Of a DNA stretch of 31,358 nucleotides, positions 1 to 7,775 are shown one piece after another. The translations under genes were made by a program, and so were the position numbers. Within the stretch, counting starts at the first letter, position 1, and the number at the start of each line of letters is the position of its first letter. The notes under the pieces are model-generated. The model was not told where the DNA came from. It saw nothing but the letters and a program-made list of their open reading frames with translations, and ran no database searches. The stretch comes from an uncultured Alistipes sp. (GTDB lineage: Bacteria > Bacteroidota > Bacteroidia > Bacteroidales > Rikenellaceae): positions 1-31,358 of the forward strand of contig CATKXN010000020.1 of NCBI GenBank assembly GCA_949840605.1, read 5' to 3'.

Positions 1-2
1 GA

Positions 3-2300
3 TCAATAAAACGTTCCCTTGGGGGCGAAAATCGCATAACCGAAATTGAAGGTCAGGTACATGTTCTTCCAGTTCTGCACCTCGTATTTCGTCAGGGCGA
101 GGCTCACGGGGCCGATCGGCGTGTGATAGACCAGCGACGCCTCGGCGACATAGTGCCAGCGCCGGTCGGGCTCCCCGAGCGGATTGAAATCGCGCTTGTC
201 GCGGTACATGGCGTAGAATCCCGTGCGGAAGAAGAAATTGGGCATCAGGTCGAAGGTCGGCATCAGCCCGCCGGCCACGAAGCGCCGGGCCCGGTAGTCG
301 GGCATGTAGACCATCTGCATATGCGAGACGGGCGCGTAGTCGGGCATCGACATCAGCGTCGCGGATGCGGTCCGGAACGTCGGATGGTTCGTCAGGACGG
401 CATCCACGTTGAAGCCGAACGAAAACCAGCTGACCCCCGGCACATCGAAGAACTTGTCCCACGTAAATCGTCCTCCGAACCACTGGCGGGTCTCGCGCGA
501 GATGAAGCGTCCCGAATCGTAAGGCTGGTACTTGTCGCGCCCGGTGACGAAGATGGCCGAGAGCTGCAGGTCCGAACCCCGCCGGGGATAGAGGAACTTG
601 TCGAGCGTATTGCGGGCGATCCCGGCCCGCAGGCCGAAGAACGAAAAGCGCGAATGGTCGGTGTCGTCGGCGAACAGCACGTCCGAATCGTACCGGTAGT
701 TGATGTGTCCGGCGTTGGCGCGCAGCGTCAGGACGCTGCGGTGGGTCAGAGGCATCCCCACGGCCGTCGAGAAGAAGCTCTCGCTGTTCTTGACCTGCTC
801 GGCATTGCGGACCTTGGTGACGTTGCCGAAATAGCCGTGGCGGAAATTGCGGACCGCGAAATTGTAGGAATAGTCGAGGAAAATCGGCTTCCAGGCATAG
901 AAATCCGTGCGGCCGCCGACCGCACCCCACGTATAGATGGGTCCCAGGTAGAGATCGGCCCCCAGCTGCTGCGACACGCGGCCGATCCAGTGGTGGTTGA
1001 CGCCGATGTAGGCCTGGTTGAAAGCCGTCGAGGAGATATTTCCGCCAATTGTGATCTGGAAATTGGGCCGCGTGCCGAACCGGGCTTCGAACGAATAGCC
1101 CTTCCGGACCGAATCGTAACGCACGACGGGGAAATCCATCGTGAAGTCACCGCCCGCAAGCACCTCGAAAAGATTGTCCTTCAGCTCTTCGAAGCCCATC
1201 GGTCGCTGAACGCCCGGCGTGCGGCGGTCCACCTGCACGAAATCGCGGATATACTCCCGCTGGGCACGTTTCAGCCCCTCGAGCTTGTAGTCGTTGAAGA
1301 CCAGCGGCGGGCATTTCCCGCGGAACGCCGCGCGCCGCGCCGCGTAGTAGGCCGAATCGCGTCGCTCGCCGATCTTTTCGAGCAGCTGCGGCATCGCCGC
1401 CATAGCGTCCTCGTAACCGGCATCCATGATCGCTTCGGCCTGGTCGAAGTCGAGCATGTTGACGTCCACGGCCCGGCGGATCGTAACGCTGCGATCGGCG
1501 GGCAGCGTGTAGTCGGTGTCGTGCATGGCCAGCATGAAGGCCTGGTCCATGATGTTGCTCCGCTCGCTGGGCGGGGTGTTGCCCTCGGTGCAGATCGACC
1601 CGACGATCAGATCGGGCCGGAAATCCCGGTCGAGGGGCTTCCAGGGGAAGTTGTCGTAGATGCCGCCGTCGTAGAGCAGCATCGAATCGACCTTCATGGG
1701 TTTGAAAACCAGCGGAATGGACATCGACGAACGGACCGCCTCGCTCAGGTCGCCGCGGCGCATCACCACCGGTCCGCGGTGGTTCATGTCGCTGGCCACG
1801 CAGAGGAAGGGGACCATCAGGCGGTCGAAATTTCCGTCCGCAGCAGCCGTCGCCGGGGCGAACAGCTCCGTGAGGGCCATGTCGATCTGCGTCGAGGAGA
1901 TCAGGTTCCGGGGGGCCCGCAGCCGTTTCCCGGCGGGTCCCTCGACGTCGATGCGCATGCTCAGGAAGCCGGGATTGTTCCCCAGCTGCCGGTAGTAGGC
2001 CATGTAGCGGTTGGGGTCGATGCGCCCCGACACCCACTCGCGGACCACGCCGGAACTGACGATCGAGCGCATCTCCGTCGGGGAATATCCGGCGGCATAC
2101 ATGGCCGCGATGATCGAACCCATCGAGGTGCCGGCCACGTAGTCGATCGGTACGCCGTTCTCCTCGAGCGCCTCCAGGACGCCGATATGGTAAAGCCCCT
2201 TCGCACCGCCGCCACTCATCACCACGCCGACCTTCTGGGCCGTGACGGGGAGCGCAGCCAGCAGGAGCATCCCGACAAATGAGCCGATTTTACGCAACAT
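3..2300 (-). CDS. Patatin-like phospholipase with C-terminal outer-membrane beta-barrel
   Basis: Predicted exported lipid acyl hydrolase of 765 aa tethered to or inserted in the outer membrane. A signal peptide covers about residues 1-21 (ends LPVTAQ). The patatin domain follows at once: oxyanion loop GGGAKG at 30-35, nucleophile elbow GTSMG at 57-61 (Ser59), and the dyad aspartate in DGG at 211-213. After about residue 330 there is a POTRA-like stretch, and from about 420 to the end an aromatic-rich, alternating region typical of a BamA/Omp85-type barrel, ending in a C-terminal aromatic residue (Tyr). This order matches the Bacteroidetes patatin-barrel family related to PlpD-like type Vd proteins. 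The ORF is complete, with its TGA stop only 2 bases from the window edge. It is transcribed divergently from pheS, with its own Bacteroidetes promoter at 2344-2374. The lipid substrate is unknown. Confidence 0.9.
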   Translation of the reverse strand: MLRKIGSFVGMLLLAALPVTAQKVGVVMSGGGAKGLYHIGVLEALEENGVPIDYVAGTSMGSIIAAMYAAGYSPTEMRSIVSSGVVREWVSGRIDPNRYMAYYRQLGNNPGFLSMRIDVEGPAGKRLRAPRNLISSTQIDMALTELFAPATAAADGNFDRLMVPFLCVASDMNHRGPVVMRRGDLSEAVRSSMSIPLVFKPMKVDSMLLYDGGIYDNFPWKPLDRDFRPDLIVGSICTEGNTPPSERSNIMDQAFMLAMHDTDYTLPADRSVTIRRAVDVNMLDFDQAEAIMDAGYEDAMAAMPQLLEKIGERRDSAYYAARRAAFRGKCPPLVFNDYKLEGLKRAQREYIRDFVQVDRRTPGVQRPMGFEELKDNLFEVLAGGDFTMDFPVVRYDSVRKGYSFEARFGTRPNFQITIGGNISSTAFNQAYIGVNHHWIGRVSQQLGADLYLGPIYTWGAVGGRTDFYAWKPIFLDYSYNFAVRNFRHGYFGNVTKVRNAEQVKNSESFFSTAVGMPLTHRSVLTLRANAGHINYRYDSDVLFADDTDHSRFSFFGLRAGIARNTLDKFLYPRRGSDLQLSAIFVTGRDKYQPYDSGRFISRETRQWFGGRFTWDKFFDVPGVSWFSFGFNVDAVLTNHPTFRTASATLMSMPDYAPVSHMQMVYMPDYRARRFVAGGLMPTFDLMPNFFFRTGFYAMYRDKRDFNPLGEPDRRWHYVAEASLVYHTPIGPVSLALTKYEVQNWKNMYLTFNFGYAIFAPKGTFY

Positions 2301-2315
2301 ATCTCAATTTTTTTA

Positions 2316-2323
2316 TAACTTTG
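2316..2323 (+). promoter_or_regulatory. Probable -7 box for the pheS cluster
   Basis: TAACTTTG on the plus strand matches the TAnnTTTG -7 consensus and lies 53 bp before the pheS start. No clean TTTG -33 box is found at the preferred distance; only a T-rich run at 2287-2290 lies in the area. This is therefore weaker than the opposite-strand promoter. Confidence 0.45.
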
Positions 2324-2343
2324 CACGTTACTACGATATCTCT

Positions 2344-2374
2344 CAAAAGTAGACAAAAAAGAAACACGAGCAAA
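2344..2374 (-). promoter_or_regulatory. Bacteroidetes-type promoter for the patatin gene
   Basis: On the minus strand a TTTG (-33) box at 2371-2374 is followed, after exactly 19 nt, by TACTTTTG at 2344-2351, matching the TAnnTTTG -7 consensus of Bacteroidetes sigma factors. Transcription would start about 7-10 nt further on, giving a leader of roughly 35 nt. The -33 box lies over the bases just before the pheS start codon. Confidence 0.7.
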
Positions 2375-2376
2375 AT

Positions 2377-3402
2377 ATGACCGACAAAATCAATGAACTC
2401 CTCCGACGAGTCGAGGAGTTTAAGCCCAAAGCCGCCGCCGAAATCGAGGAATTCCGCATCAAAATCCTCGGCAAGAAAGGCGAGCTGACCGCCCTGATGG
2501 AGGAGTTCAAGACGGTTGCCCCCGAACTCAAGCGCGAGTTGGGACAGCAGCTGAACCGCCTCAAAAACGAGGCCACGGAACGCATCAACACCCTGCGCGA
2601 GCAGTTGCAGAACGCCGCGGCGGACAACGCCGCCCGGACGGACGACCTGACGCGCCCCGGCTCGGCCGAACGCCTCGGATCGCGCCATCCGATCTCGTTG
2701 GTCAAGAACCAGATCGTCGAGGTCTTCTCCCGACTGGGCTATACCGTGGCCGACGGCCCGGAGATCGAGGACGACTGGCACGTCTTTTCGGCCCTGAACT
2801 TCCCGCCCGAACACCCGGCGCGCGACATGCAGGACACGTTCTTCATCGAGAAGGACCCCGATATCCTGCTGCGCACGCACACCTCGTCGATCCAGGTCCG
2901 CACGATGGAGCGCCAGAAGCCCCCCATCCGCGTCATATGCCCCGGCCGCGTGTTCCGCAACGAGGCCATCTCCTACCGCGCGCACTGCATCTTCCACCAG
3001 ATCGAGGGCCTCTACATCGACGAAGGCGTCTCGTTCGCCGACATGAAACAGTCGCTGTTGTACTTCGCCAAGGAGGTCTTCGGCGAGCAGACGGTGATCC
3101 GCATGCGCCCGTCGTATTTCCCCTTCACGGAGCCTTCGGCCGAGGTGGACGTCTCGTGCAACCTCTGCGGCGGCAAGGGATGTCCGGTCTGCAAGGGCAC
3201 GGGATGGCTGGAGATCATGGGCTGCGGCATGGTGGACCCGAATGTACTGAAAGCCAACGGTATCGATCCCGAAAAATATTCGGGATTCGCGTTCGGCATG
3301 GGTATTGAGCGTATCGCCATGCTCAAATACGGCGTGAAAGACCTGCGTCTCTATTTCGAAAACGACGTGCGGTTCCTCCACCAGTTCGACGAAGCGCTCT
3401 AA
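2377..3402 (+). CDS. pheS: Phenylalanine--tRNA ligase alpha subunit
   Basis: Charges tRNA-Phe as the alpha subunit of the cytoplasmic alpha2beta2 enzyme. The 341-aa length is normal. Residues 1-90 are a helical, charged coiled-coil arm that binds tRNA. The class II catalytic core follows, with motif 2 in the VFRNEAIS region and motif 3 in the C-terminal GFAFGMGIERIAM. The small Cys cluster (CNLCGGKGCPVCKGTGW) before the final strands is common in bacterial PheS and is not an anomaly. The beta-subunit gene pheT is not adjacent, as in many Bacteroidetes. It is the first gene of a rightward cluster, with the TPR gene starting 13 nt after its stop. Confidence 0.97.
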   Translation: MTDKINELLRRVEEFKPKAAAEIEEFRIKILGKKGELTALMEEFKTVAPELKRELGQQLNRLKNEATERINTLREQLQNAAADNAARTDDLTRPGSAERLGSRHPISLVKNQIVEVFSRLGYTVADGPEIEDDWHVFSALNFPPEHPARDMQDTFFIEKDPDILLRTHTSSIQVRTMERQKPPIRVICPGRVFRNEAISYRAHCIFHQIEGLYIDEGVSFADMKQSLLYFAKEVFGEQTVIRMRPSYFPFTEPSAEVDVSCNLCGGKGCPVCKGTGWLEIMGCGMVDPNVLKANGIDPEKYSGFAFGMGIERIAMLKYGVKDLRLYFENDVRFLHQFDEAL

Positions 3403-3415
3403 ACCCGCACCGCCC

Positions 3416-5206
3416 ATGAAACGCCTGACAGCGACAACGCTTTTCTGCCTGCTCTTCTTTTCGGCGTTCGTCGCCGGGAAGGGCCCTGCGGAAACGCCCG
3501 GGTATCCCGATTCGCTGCGCAGCGTATGGCTCTACACCGAGGGGATCAAGCAAAACGTCATCTCGGGCGACACGGCCCGGGCCCGGGAGTTGTTCCTCGA
3601 AGCGGTCCGCAACGATTCGACCTATGCCCCGGCCTGGTATGAACTGGCCGGGAACCTCCTGAACTCGTCGCCCGAAGAGGCCGTCGAAATGGCCCGCCGC
3701 GCCCATCGGCTCGACACCGCGAACAAGTGGTACCACCAGTTCTACGGGCAGGCGCTGATCATGTCCGACCGTCTCGACGAGGCGCTGAAAGTCTACCGCC
3801 GTCTGCTGGAGAACGATCCCAGGGACCCGGACAACTACCGCATCGTGGCGGCCCTCTACGAACAGAAACGGTCGCCGTTCATGGCCCTTGCGACGCTCGA
3901 TTCGGCGGAGCTGCGCTTCGGGCGCATCCCGCTGCTGAGCGACATGAAACGGCGGATGCTGATCGCCACGAACCAGATCGGCAAGGCCGTCGACGAAGCC
4001 CGTGCGATGGTCGAGGCCGCACCCTACGAAGCGCAGCACCACGTCGTGCTGGCCGATCTCTACGGCCTCGACGGCAAGGATTCGCTGGCCCTCGCCGAAT
4101 ACGGCCGTGCGTTGCGGATCGACTCCGCGAACGTACAGACGCTGATGTCGCTGGCCGATTTCCACACCGCGCGGCAGGACTACCGTTCGCTGCTGGCCGT
4201 CACGCGGAAACTCTTTCTCTCGGACGCCCTGCCTCTCGAAACGAAAGTCAAGCGTTTCGAACAGTTCACCTCCGACAGACGCTTCTACCGCGAATATTAC
4301 TACCTGCTCAACGACCTGGCCTCGATCCTGGCGATCCGCTATCCCGACGACAGGCGCGTCGTGGAACTCTACGCCAACCACCTGATCGCCTCGGGCGAAC
4401 TGGAACAGGCTCTCGCGCTCTACAAGAGCCGGCTCGGGGACCGGCCGCCCGCGGAGGATTTCTACCGGACGGTGATCGACATCGAGACCTATCTCCAACA
4501 CCCCGACTCGGTGGAAAAATACGTCGGCAGAGCCCTGGAGCTCTTCCCCGACAAGGTCGATTTCCACATCTCGAAAGGGCATGTGATGAACAGTTCGAAG
4601 CAGTACGGCCAGGCGGTCAAAGCCTACAGGGAATCGCTCCGCTATGCTGACACCGATTCGCTGCGGGGCGTGATCTGGGGCATGATCGGCGACACGTGGC
4701 ACCAGCAGGCCGCCGCGGAGGTCCCCGGACTGGACGAAAGCCGCACGGCGAAGGAGGGGCGTTCGGGTCCCTACCGCAAAGCCATGAAGGAGTGTTACAA
4801 AGCCTACGAGCGCAGCCTGGCGTACAGCCCCGACAACCCGATGGTGCTCAACAACTACGCCTATTTCCTTTCGCTGGAGGAGCGCGACCTCGAACGGGCG
4901 CTCTCGATGTCGAGCCGCGCGGTGGCGCTCACCGACAACAACCCGACCTTTCTGGACACCCATGCGTGGGTGCTCTTCAAGCTGGGGCGCACGGACGAAG
5001 CCAAGAAGGTCCTGCAAAAGGCCGTGGCGCTCGACGGGCAGAAAAGCCCCGAGCTGATGGTCCACTACGGCGACATCCTTCACGAACTGGGCGAACAGTT
5101 CATGGCCGAGGTCTACTGGAAACGCGCCCTCGAAAAGGGATACGACGCCCGGCAGATCGAGCTGCGGCTGGAACAGCCCGTCAAGCGTCCTGAAACCGCC
5201 GAATAA
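3416..5206 (+). CDS. Exported tetratricopeptide-repeat protein
   Basis: 596-aa protein with a signal peptide (MKRLTATTLF start, hydrophobic to about residue 20) and no lipobox, so probably periplasmic. The rest is almost wholly alpha-helical with repeated TPR-like units: for example, the blocks starting AWYELAGNLL and QALIMSDRLDEALKVYRRLL near the N-terminus, and the highly typical C-terminal pair NPMVLNNYAYFLSLEERDLE and FLDTHAWVLFKLGRTDEAKK. Such proteins are scaffolds and no catalytic motif is visible. It lies 13 nt after pheS and 7 nt before the envC-like gene, so co-transcription is likely. A role in cell-envelope assembly alongside the EnvC homologue is an inference from position only. 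Confidence 0.85.
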   Translation: MKRLTATTLFCLLFFSAFVAGKGPAETPGYPDSLRSVWLYTEGIKQNVISGDTARARELFLEAVRNDSTYAPAWYELAGNLLNSSPEEAVEMARRAHRLDTANKWYHQFYGQALIMSDRLDEALKVYRRLLENDPRDPDNYRIVAALYEQKRSPFMALATLDSAELRFGRIPLLSDMKRRMLIATNQIGKAVDEARAMVEAAPYEAQHHVVLADLYGLDGKDSLALAEYGRALRIDSANVQTLMSLADFHTARQDYRSLLAVTRKLFLSDALPLETKVKRFEQFTSDRRFYREYYYLLNDLASILAIRYPDDRRVVELYANHLIASGELEQALALYKSRLGDRPPAEDFYRTVIDIETYLQHPDSVEKYVGRALELFPDKVDFHISKGHVMNSSKQYGQAVKAYRESLRYADTDSLRGVIWGMIGDTWHQQAAAEVPGLDESRTAKEGRSGPYRKAMKECYKAYERSLAYSPDNPMVLNNYAYFLSLEERDLERALSMSSRAVALTDNNPTFLDTHAWVLFKLGRTDEAKKVLQKAVALDGQKSPELMVHYGDILHELGEQFMAEVYWKRALEKGYDARQIELRLEQPVKRPETAE

Positions 5207-5213
5207 TCCGCCC

Positions 5214-6338
5214 ATGAAACCTCTCCACACGCTGCCCCTCGTCTTCCTGCTCTTCGCCTTTGCGGCCGTGGCCCAGCAGACCATCGACAACCGCATCGAG
5301 GCGCAGAAGAAGGTCATCGCGTCCCTCGAAAAACGGATCGCCACCGAGGAACGGGAGATCTCCAAGCTCCAGAAAGGCCGTTCGGCCACCGAGGAGCGGG
5401 TCCGCCGCCTGGCGCGCCAGATCGACTCCCGGAACCAGCTGCTCGACGAGACCGAGAAGCAGGCCCGCCTGCTGCGCGAGGAGATCGCCCGCACGGACAG
5501 CGTGGCCGGCAACCTCTCGGCAACGCTCGAACGCGACCGCGCGCAGTACGGGGAGATGGTGCGCGAAGCCTACCGCAACTACCGGCACAACAATTACCTG
5601 ACTTTCCTTTTCTCGTCGCGCGACTTTACGGACGTAGCCCGCAAGATCACCGCCCTGCGCGAGGTCGCCTCGCTGCGCGAACGCAAACTGCGCGACATCG
5701 AGGAGCTTACGGTTCAGGTGCGTCGCGAAAAGGAGGAGCTCGACCTTCGCAAGCGTTCGCTCGATTCGGTGACGCAAAGCCTCTCGGCCCAGCGCGAAAA
5801 ACTCCAGCGCGACGCCCGCAACGCCAAAGCCAGCATCCGTACGCTGTCGCAGAAGGAGAAACAGGCCCTCCAGCGCAAGATGTCGCAGGAGCAGCAGCTG
5901 GATGTGGCGGTCAGCGAACTGCGCAAGCTCACGAAGGGAAACACCGAAGGCGCCTCGTTCTCGACGAAGACCTCGGGACTGCGGCTTCCCGTCACGGCCG
6001 GGCGCGTGAAACGCTACAAGGAGAACATGGCCGAAATCACGGGTCCGAAAGGCGCTCACGTGATCTCGATCTACGACGGAAAGGTCGTCGACGTCAAGCG
6101 CAACCGCATTACGAACAAATACGACGTTTACGTGGCCCACGGCGAATACATAACATCCTATGCCAACCTGGGGACGATCTGCGTCGAGAAAGGCCGTAAA
6201 GTGGCAAGAAACGAACAGTTGGGAACCATCGGCTCGTCGGTCAACGTGATGACGATGGAAACCGAATACAAACTCGTCTTCGGCATCTACCCGCCCAACC
6301 CCGGGCAGAAGATGCGCGCCGAGGACTGTTTCAAATAG
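5214..6338 (+). CDS. EnvC-like murein hydrolase activator (degenerate LytM/M23)
   Basis: 374-aa exported protein. A signal peptide (about residues 1-20, ending AVAQQ) is followed by a long charged coiled coil to about residue 250, then a linker and a LytM/M23-fold domain from about residue 265. This is the layout of EnvC, which recruits and activates cell-division amidases in the periplasm. The domain has lost the zinc ligands of active M23 peptidases: the usual HAxLS strand reads YANLG and the usual HLHFE strand reads EYKLVFGI. It should therefore activate an amidase rather than cut peptidoglycan itself. It follows the TPR gene by 7 nt. A 92-nt gap to ybeY holds no obvious gene or terminator. 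Confidence 0.88.
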   Translation: MKPLHTLPLVFLLFAFAAVAQQTIDNRIEAQKKVIASLEKRIATEEREISKLQKGRSATEERVRRLARQIDSRNQLLDETEKQARLLREEIARTDSVAGNLSATLERDRAQYGEMVREAYRNYRHNNYLTFLFSSRDFTDVARKITALREVASLRERKLRDIEELTVQVRREKEELDLRKRSLDSVTQSLSAQREKLQRDARNAKASIRTLSQKEKQALQRKMSQEQQLDVAVSELRKLTKGNTEGASFSTKTSGLRLPVTAGRVKRYKENMAEITGPKGAHVISIYDGKVVDVKRNRITNKYDVYVAHGEYITSYANLGTICVEKGRKVARNEQLGTIGSSVNVMTMETEYKLVFGIYPPNPGQKMRAEDCFK

Positions 6339-6430
6339 AACCGCCGGTCCCCGCGGGTCTGTCCGGCAACCGGCACGGCATCCGCCACCGCACCGAAGCC
6401 CCGGGACGGCACAACCGAACAACGACGAAA

Positions 6431-6868
6431 ATGGCTGTCAAATACTATACCGACGACTGCTCCTACCGCCTCCCTCAGAAACGCCTCACGGCCCGGTGGC
6501 TGCAGGGCGTGGCCGAAAAGGAAGGCTACACGCTGGGCGACGTCGCCTACATCTTCTGCTCGGCGCAGCGCCTGCTGGAGATGAACCGCCAATACCTCGG
6601 GCACGATTATTTCACGGATGTCATCACCTTCGATTACAGCGACCGCAAAGAGACGCGGATCGTCTCGGGCGATATCTTCATCGACGTCGAGACCGTGGCC
6701 GACAACGCCCGTCAATACGGCTTCACGACGCTGCAGGAGATGCGCAGGGTGGTGGTCCACGGAGTGCTGCACCTCTGCGGCCAGGGCGACAAAACCCCCC
6801 GCACCAATGCGCAGATGCACCGCAAGGAGGACAAATACCTGAAATTCTGGGAGAACACCGCAAAATAA
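6431..6868 (+). CDS. ybeY: Endoribonuclease YbeY (16S rRNA maturation)
   Basis: 145-aa metal-dependent RNase of the UPF0054 family, acting in 16S rRNA 3'-end maturation and late 70S quality control. The signature segment is VVVHGVLHLCGQGDKT. The first two metal-binding histidines (HGVLH) are present. The third ligand of the usual HGxLHLxGxDH motif is not a His at the standard spacing: an Asp occupies it. As far as I know this is typical of Bacteroidetes YbeY proteins, so it is unlikely to mean loss of function. The central segment DVITFDYS is also characteristic. It is located between envC and a lipoprotein gene that starts 10 nt after its stop. Confidence 0.92.
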   Translation: MAVKYYTDDCSYRLPQKRLTARWLQGVAEKEGYTLGDVAYIFCSAQRLLEMNRQYLGHDYFTDVITFDYSDRKETRIVSGDIFIDVETVADNARQYGFTTLQEMRRVVVHGVLHLCGQGDKTPRTNAQMHRKEDKYLKFWENTAK

Positions 6869-6878
6869 CGTCCCGTAC

Positions 6879-7775
6879 ATGAAAAAACTCATCCCGTTCA
6901 TTCTCGCCGTTTCACTTTCCGCCGGGTGTCTGGGCCGCCGCACGTCGGACACGGTCGCAAACGGGAGCGTCGATGCTCCTGAAATCGTGATTCCGGAACC
7001 GGCCACGGCAGAAGAGAAGCAGCCGGATGCCGAGCCCGGACCCTGGATTTACCGGGATGGAAGCCGCAAACGGTGGGGCCCCTTCGTGGAAAACGATACG
7101 ACGTTCCTTTTCGTCGAGGAATACCCGCTCGGCAGCGACACGAACCATTACAGGGTCTTCATCCGGAGAGCTCCCCAACCGGCCGACAATGTGAATTTCA
7201 CCGTCCTTTCGCCGCAGAACGAGAGGGAATGGAACGATTTCACCTCCCTGCTGCGCGGGATCAAAAAAAGCCATCCGGAGCCGCTTCCGCACCATGCCGC
7301 ACTGAAAGAACTGCCGCGCAGCTGGACGCCGGTCCGCTCCTTCGGGGGCCGTTATTACGTCGATGGCTTCACCCCCTATCCGGTGTGGATTTCCGATTCG
7401 CTGTTCGTCCGGCAATTCATGGACGGCCCCTGTCCGTCGCTGATCGGGGCGGCTGAACGCGTCACCCCCACGCATTACCGTCTCCGGACATCGGCCGGAT
7501 TTTCGGATATCGACCGGGTGGAGATCCACATCGTGGATACCGTACGCAAGATAGCCGTATTCGCCTTCTGCAACGATGAAAACACGACCTGTTTTCACGA
7601 ACTTTACGCCCCTTTCGAGACCGGGCTCGAAATGGATATGGTCGATTTCTACTCCCTGGAACTGCCCGCAGACGAAGTAAAATGGGACAAGATCGACTTC
7701 GAGGCGCTGATCGCCGGCAAGGCTTCGACCTCCGCCGGTGAAGCTCCGGAAAAGTATAAAATCGAAGAACAATGA
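6879..7775 (+). CDS. Hypothetical lipoprotein
   Basis: 298-aa protein of unknown function. It begins MKKLIPFILAVSLSAGCLG, a short positively charged start, hydrophobic core and lipobox (LSAGC, Cys17), so it should be a lipid-anchored envelope protein. A low-complexity acidic/proline linker occupies about residues 25-55. The remainder is a globular domain with many aromatic residues and beta character, and no motif I recognise. Its TGA stop overlaps the mnmG start codon (ATGA), so translation of the two is probably coupled, although their functions look unrelated. The ORF is long, in the operon frame and has codon use like its neighbours, so it is a real gene. Confidence 0.8.
   Translation: MKKLIPFILAVSLSAGCLGRRTSDTVANGSVDAPEIVIPEPATAEEKQPDAEPGPWIYRDGSRKRWGPFVENDTTFLFVEEYPLGSDTNHYRVFIRRAPQPADNVNFTVLSPQNEREWNDFTSLLRGIKKSHPEPLPHHAALKELPRSWTPVRSFGGRYYVDGFTPYPVWISDSLFVRQFMDGPCPSLIGAAERVTPTHYRLRTSAGFSDIDRVEIHIVDTVRKIAVFAFCNDENTTCFHELYAPFETGLEMDMVDFYSLELPADEVKWDKIDFEALIAGKASTSAGEAPEKYKIEEQ

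Noticed and set aside
123..2282. Long plus-strand ORF (719 aa) opposite the patatin gene
   Set aside because: It is an antisense shadow of G+C-rich coding sequence, rich in Arg, His, Glu and Val, with no motif. The minus-strand frame has a signal peptide and catalytic motifs.
3323..5512. Minus-strand ORF of 729 aa opposite the TPR and envC genes
   Set aside because: It spans the boundary of two well-supported plus-strand genes and has shadow-frame composition.
6055..6066. CACGTG in envC (and another at about 4692 in the TPR gene) as extra parS sites
   Set aside because: Only the central hexamer matches. The flanking bases (GCT/ATC and CGA/GCA types) do not follow the GTTCC/GGAAC arms.
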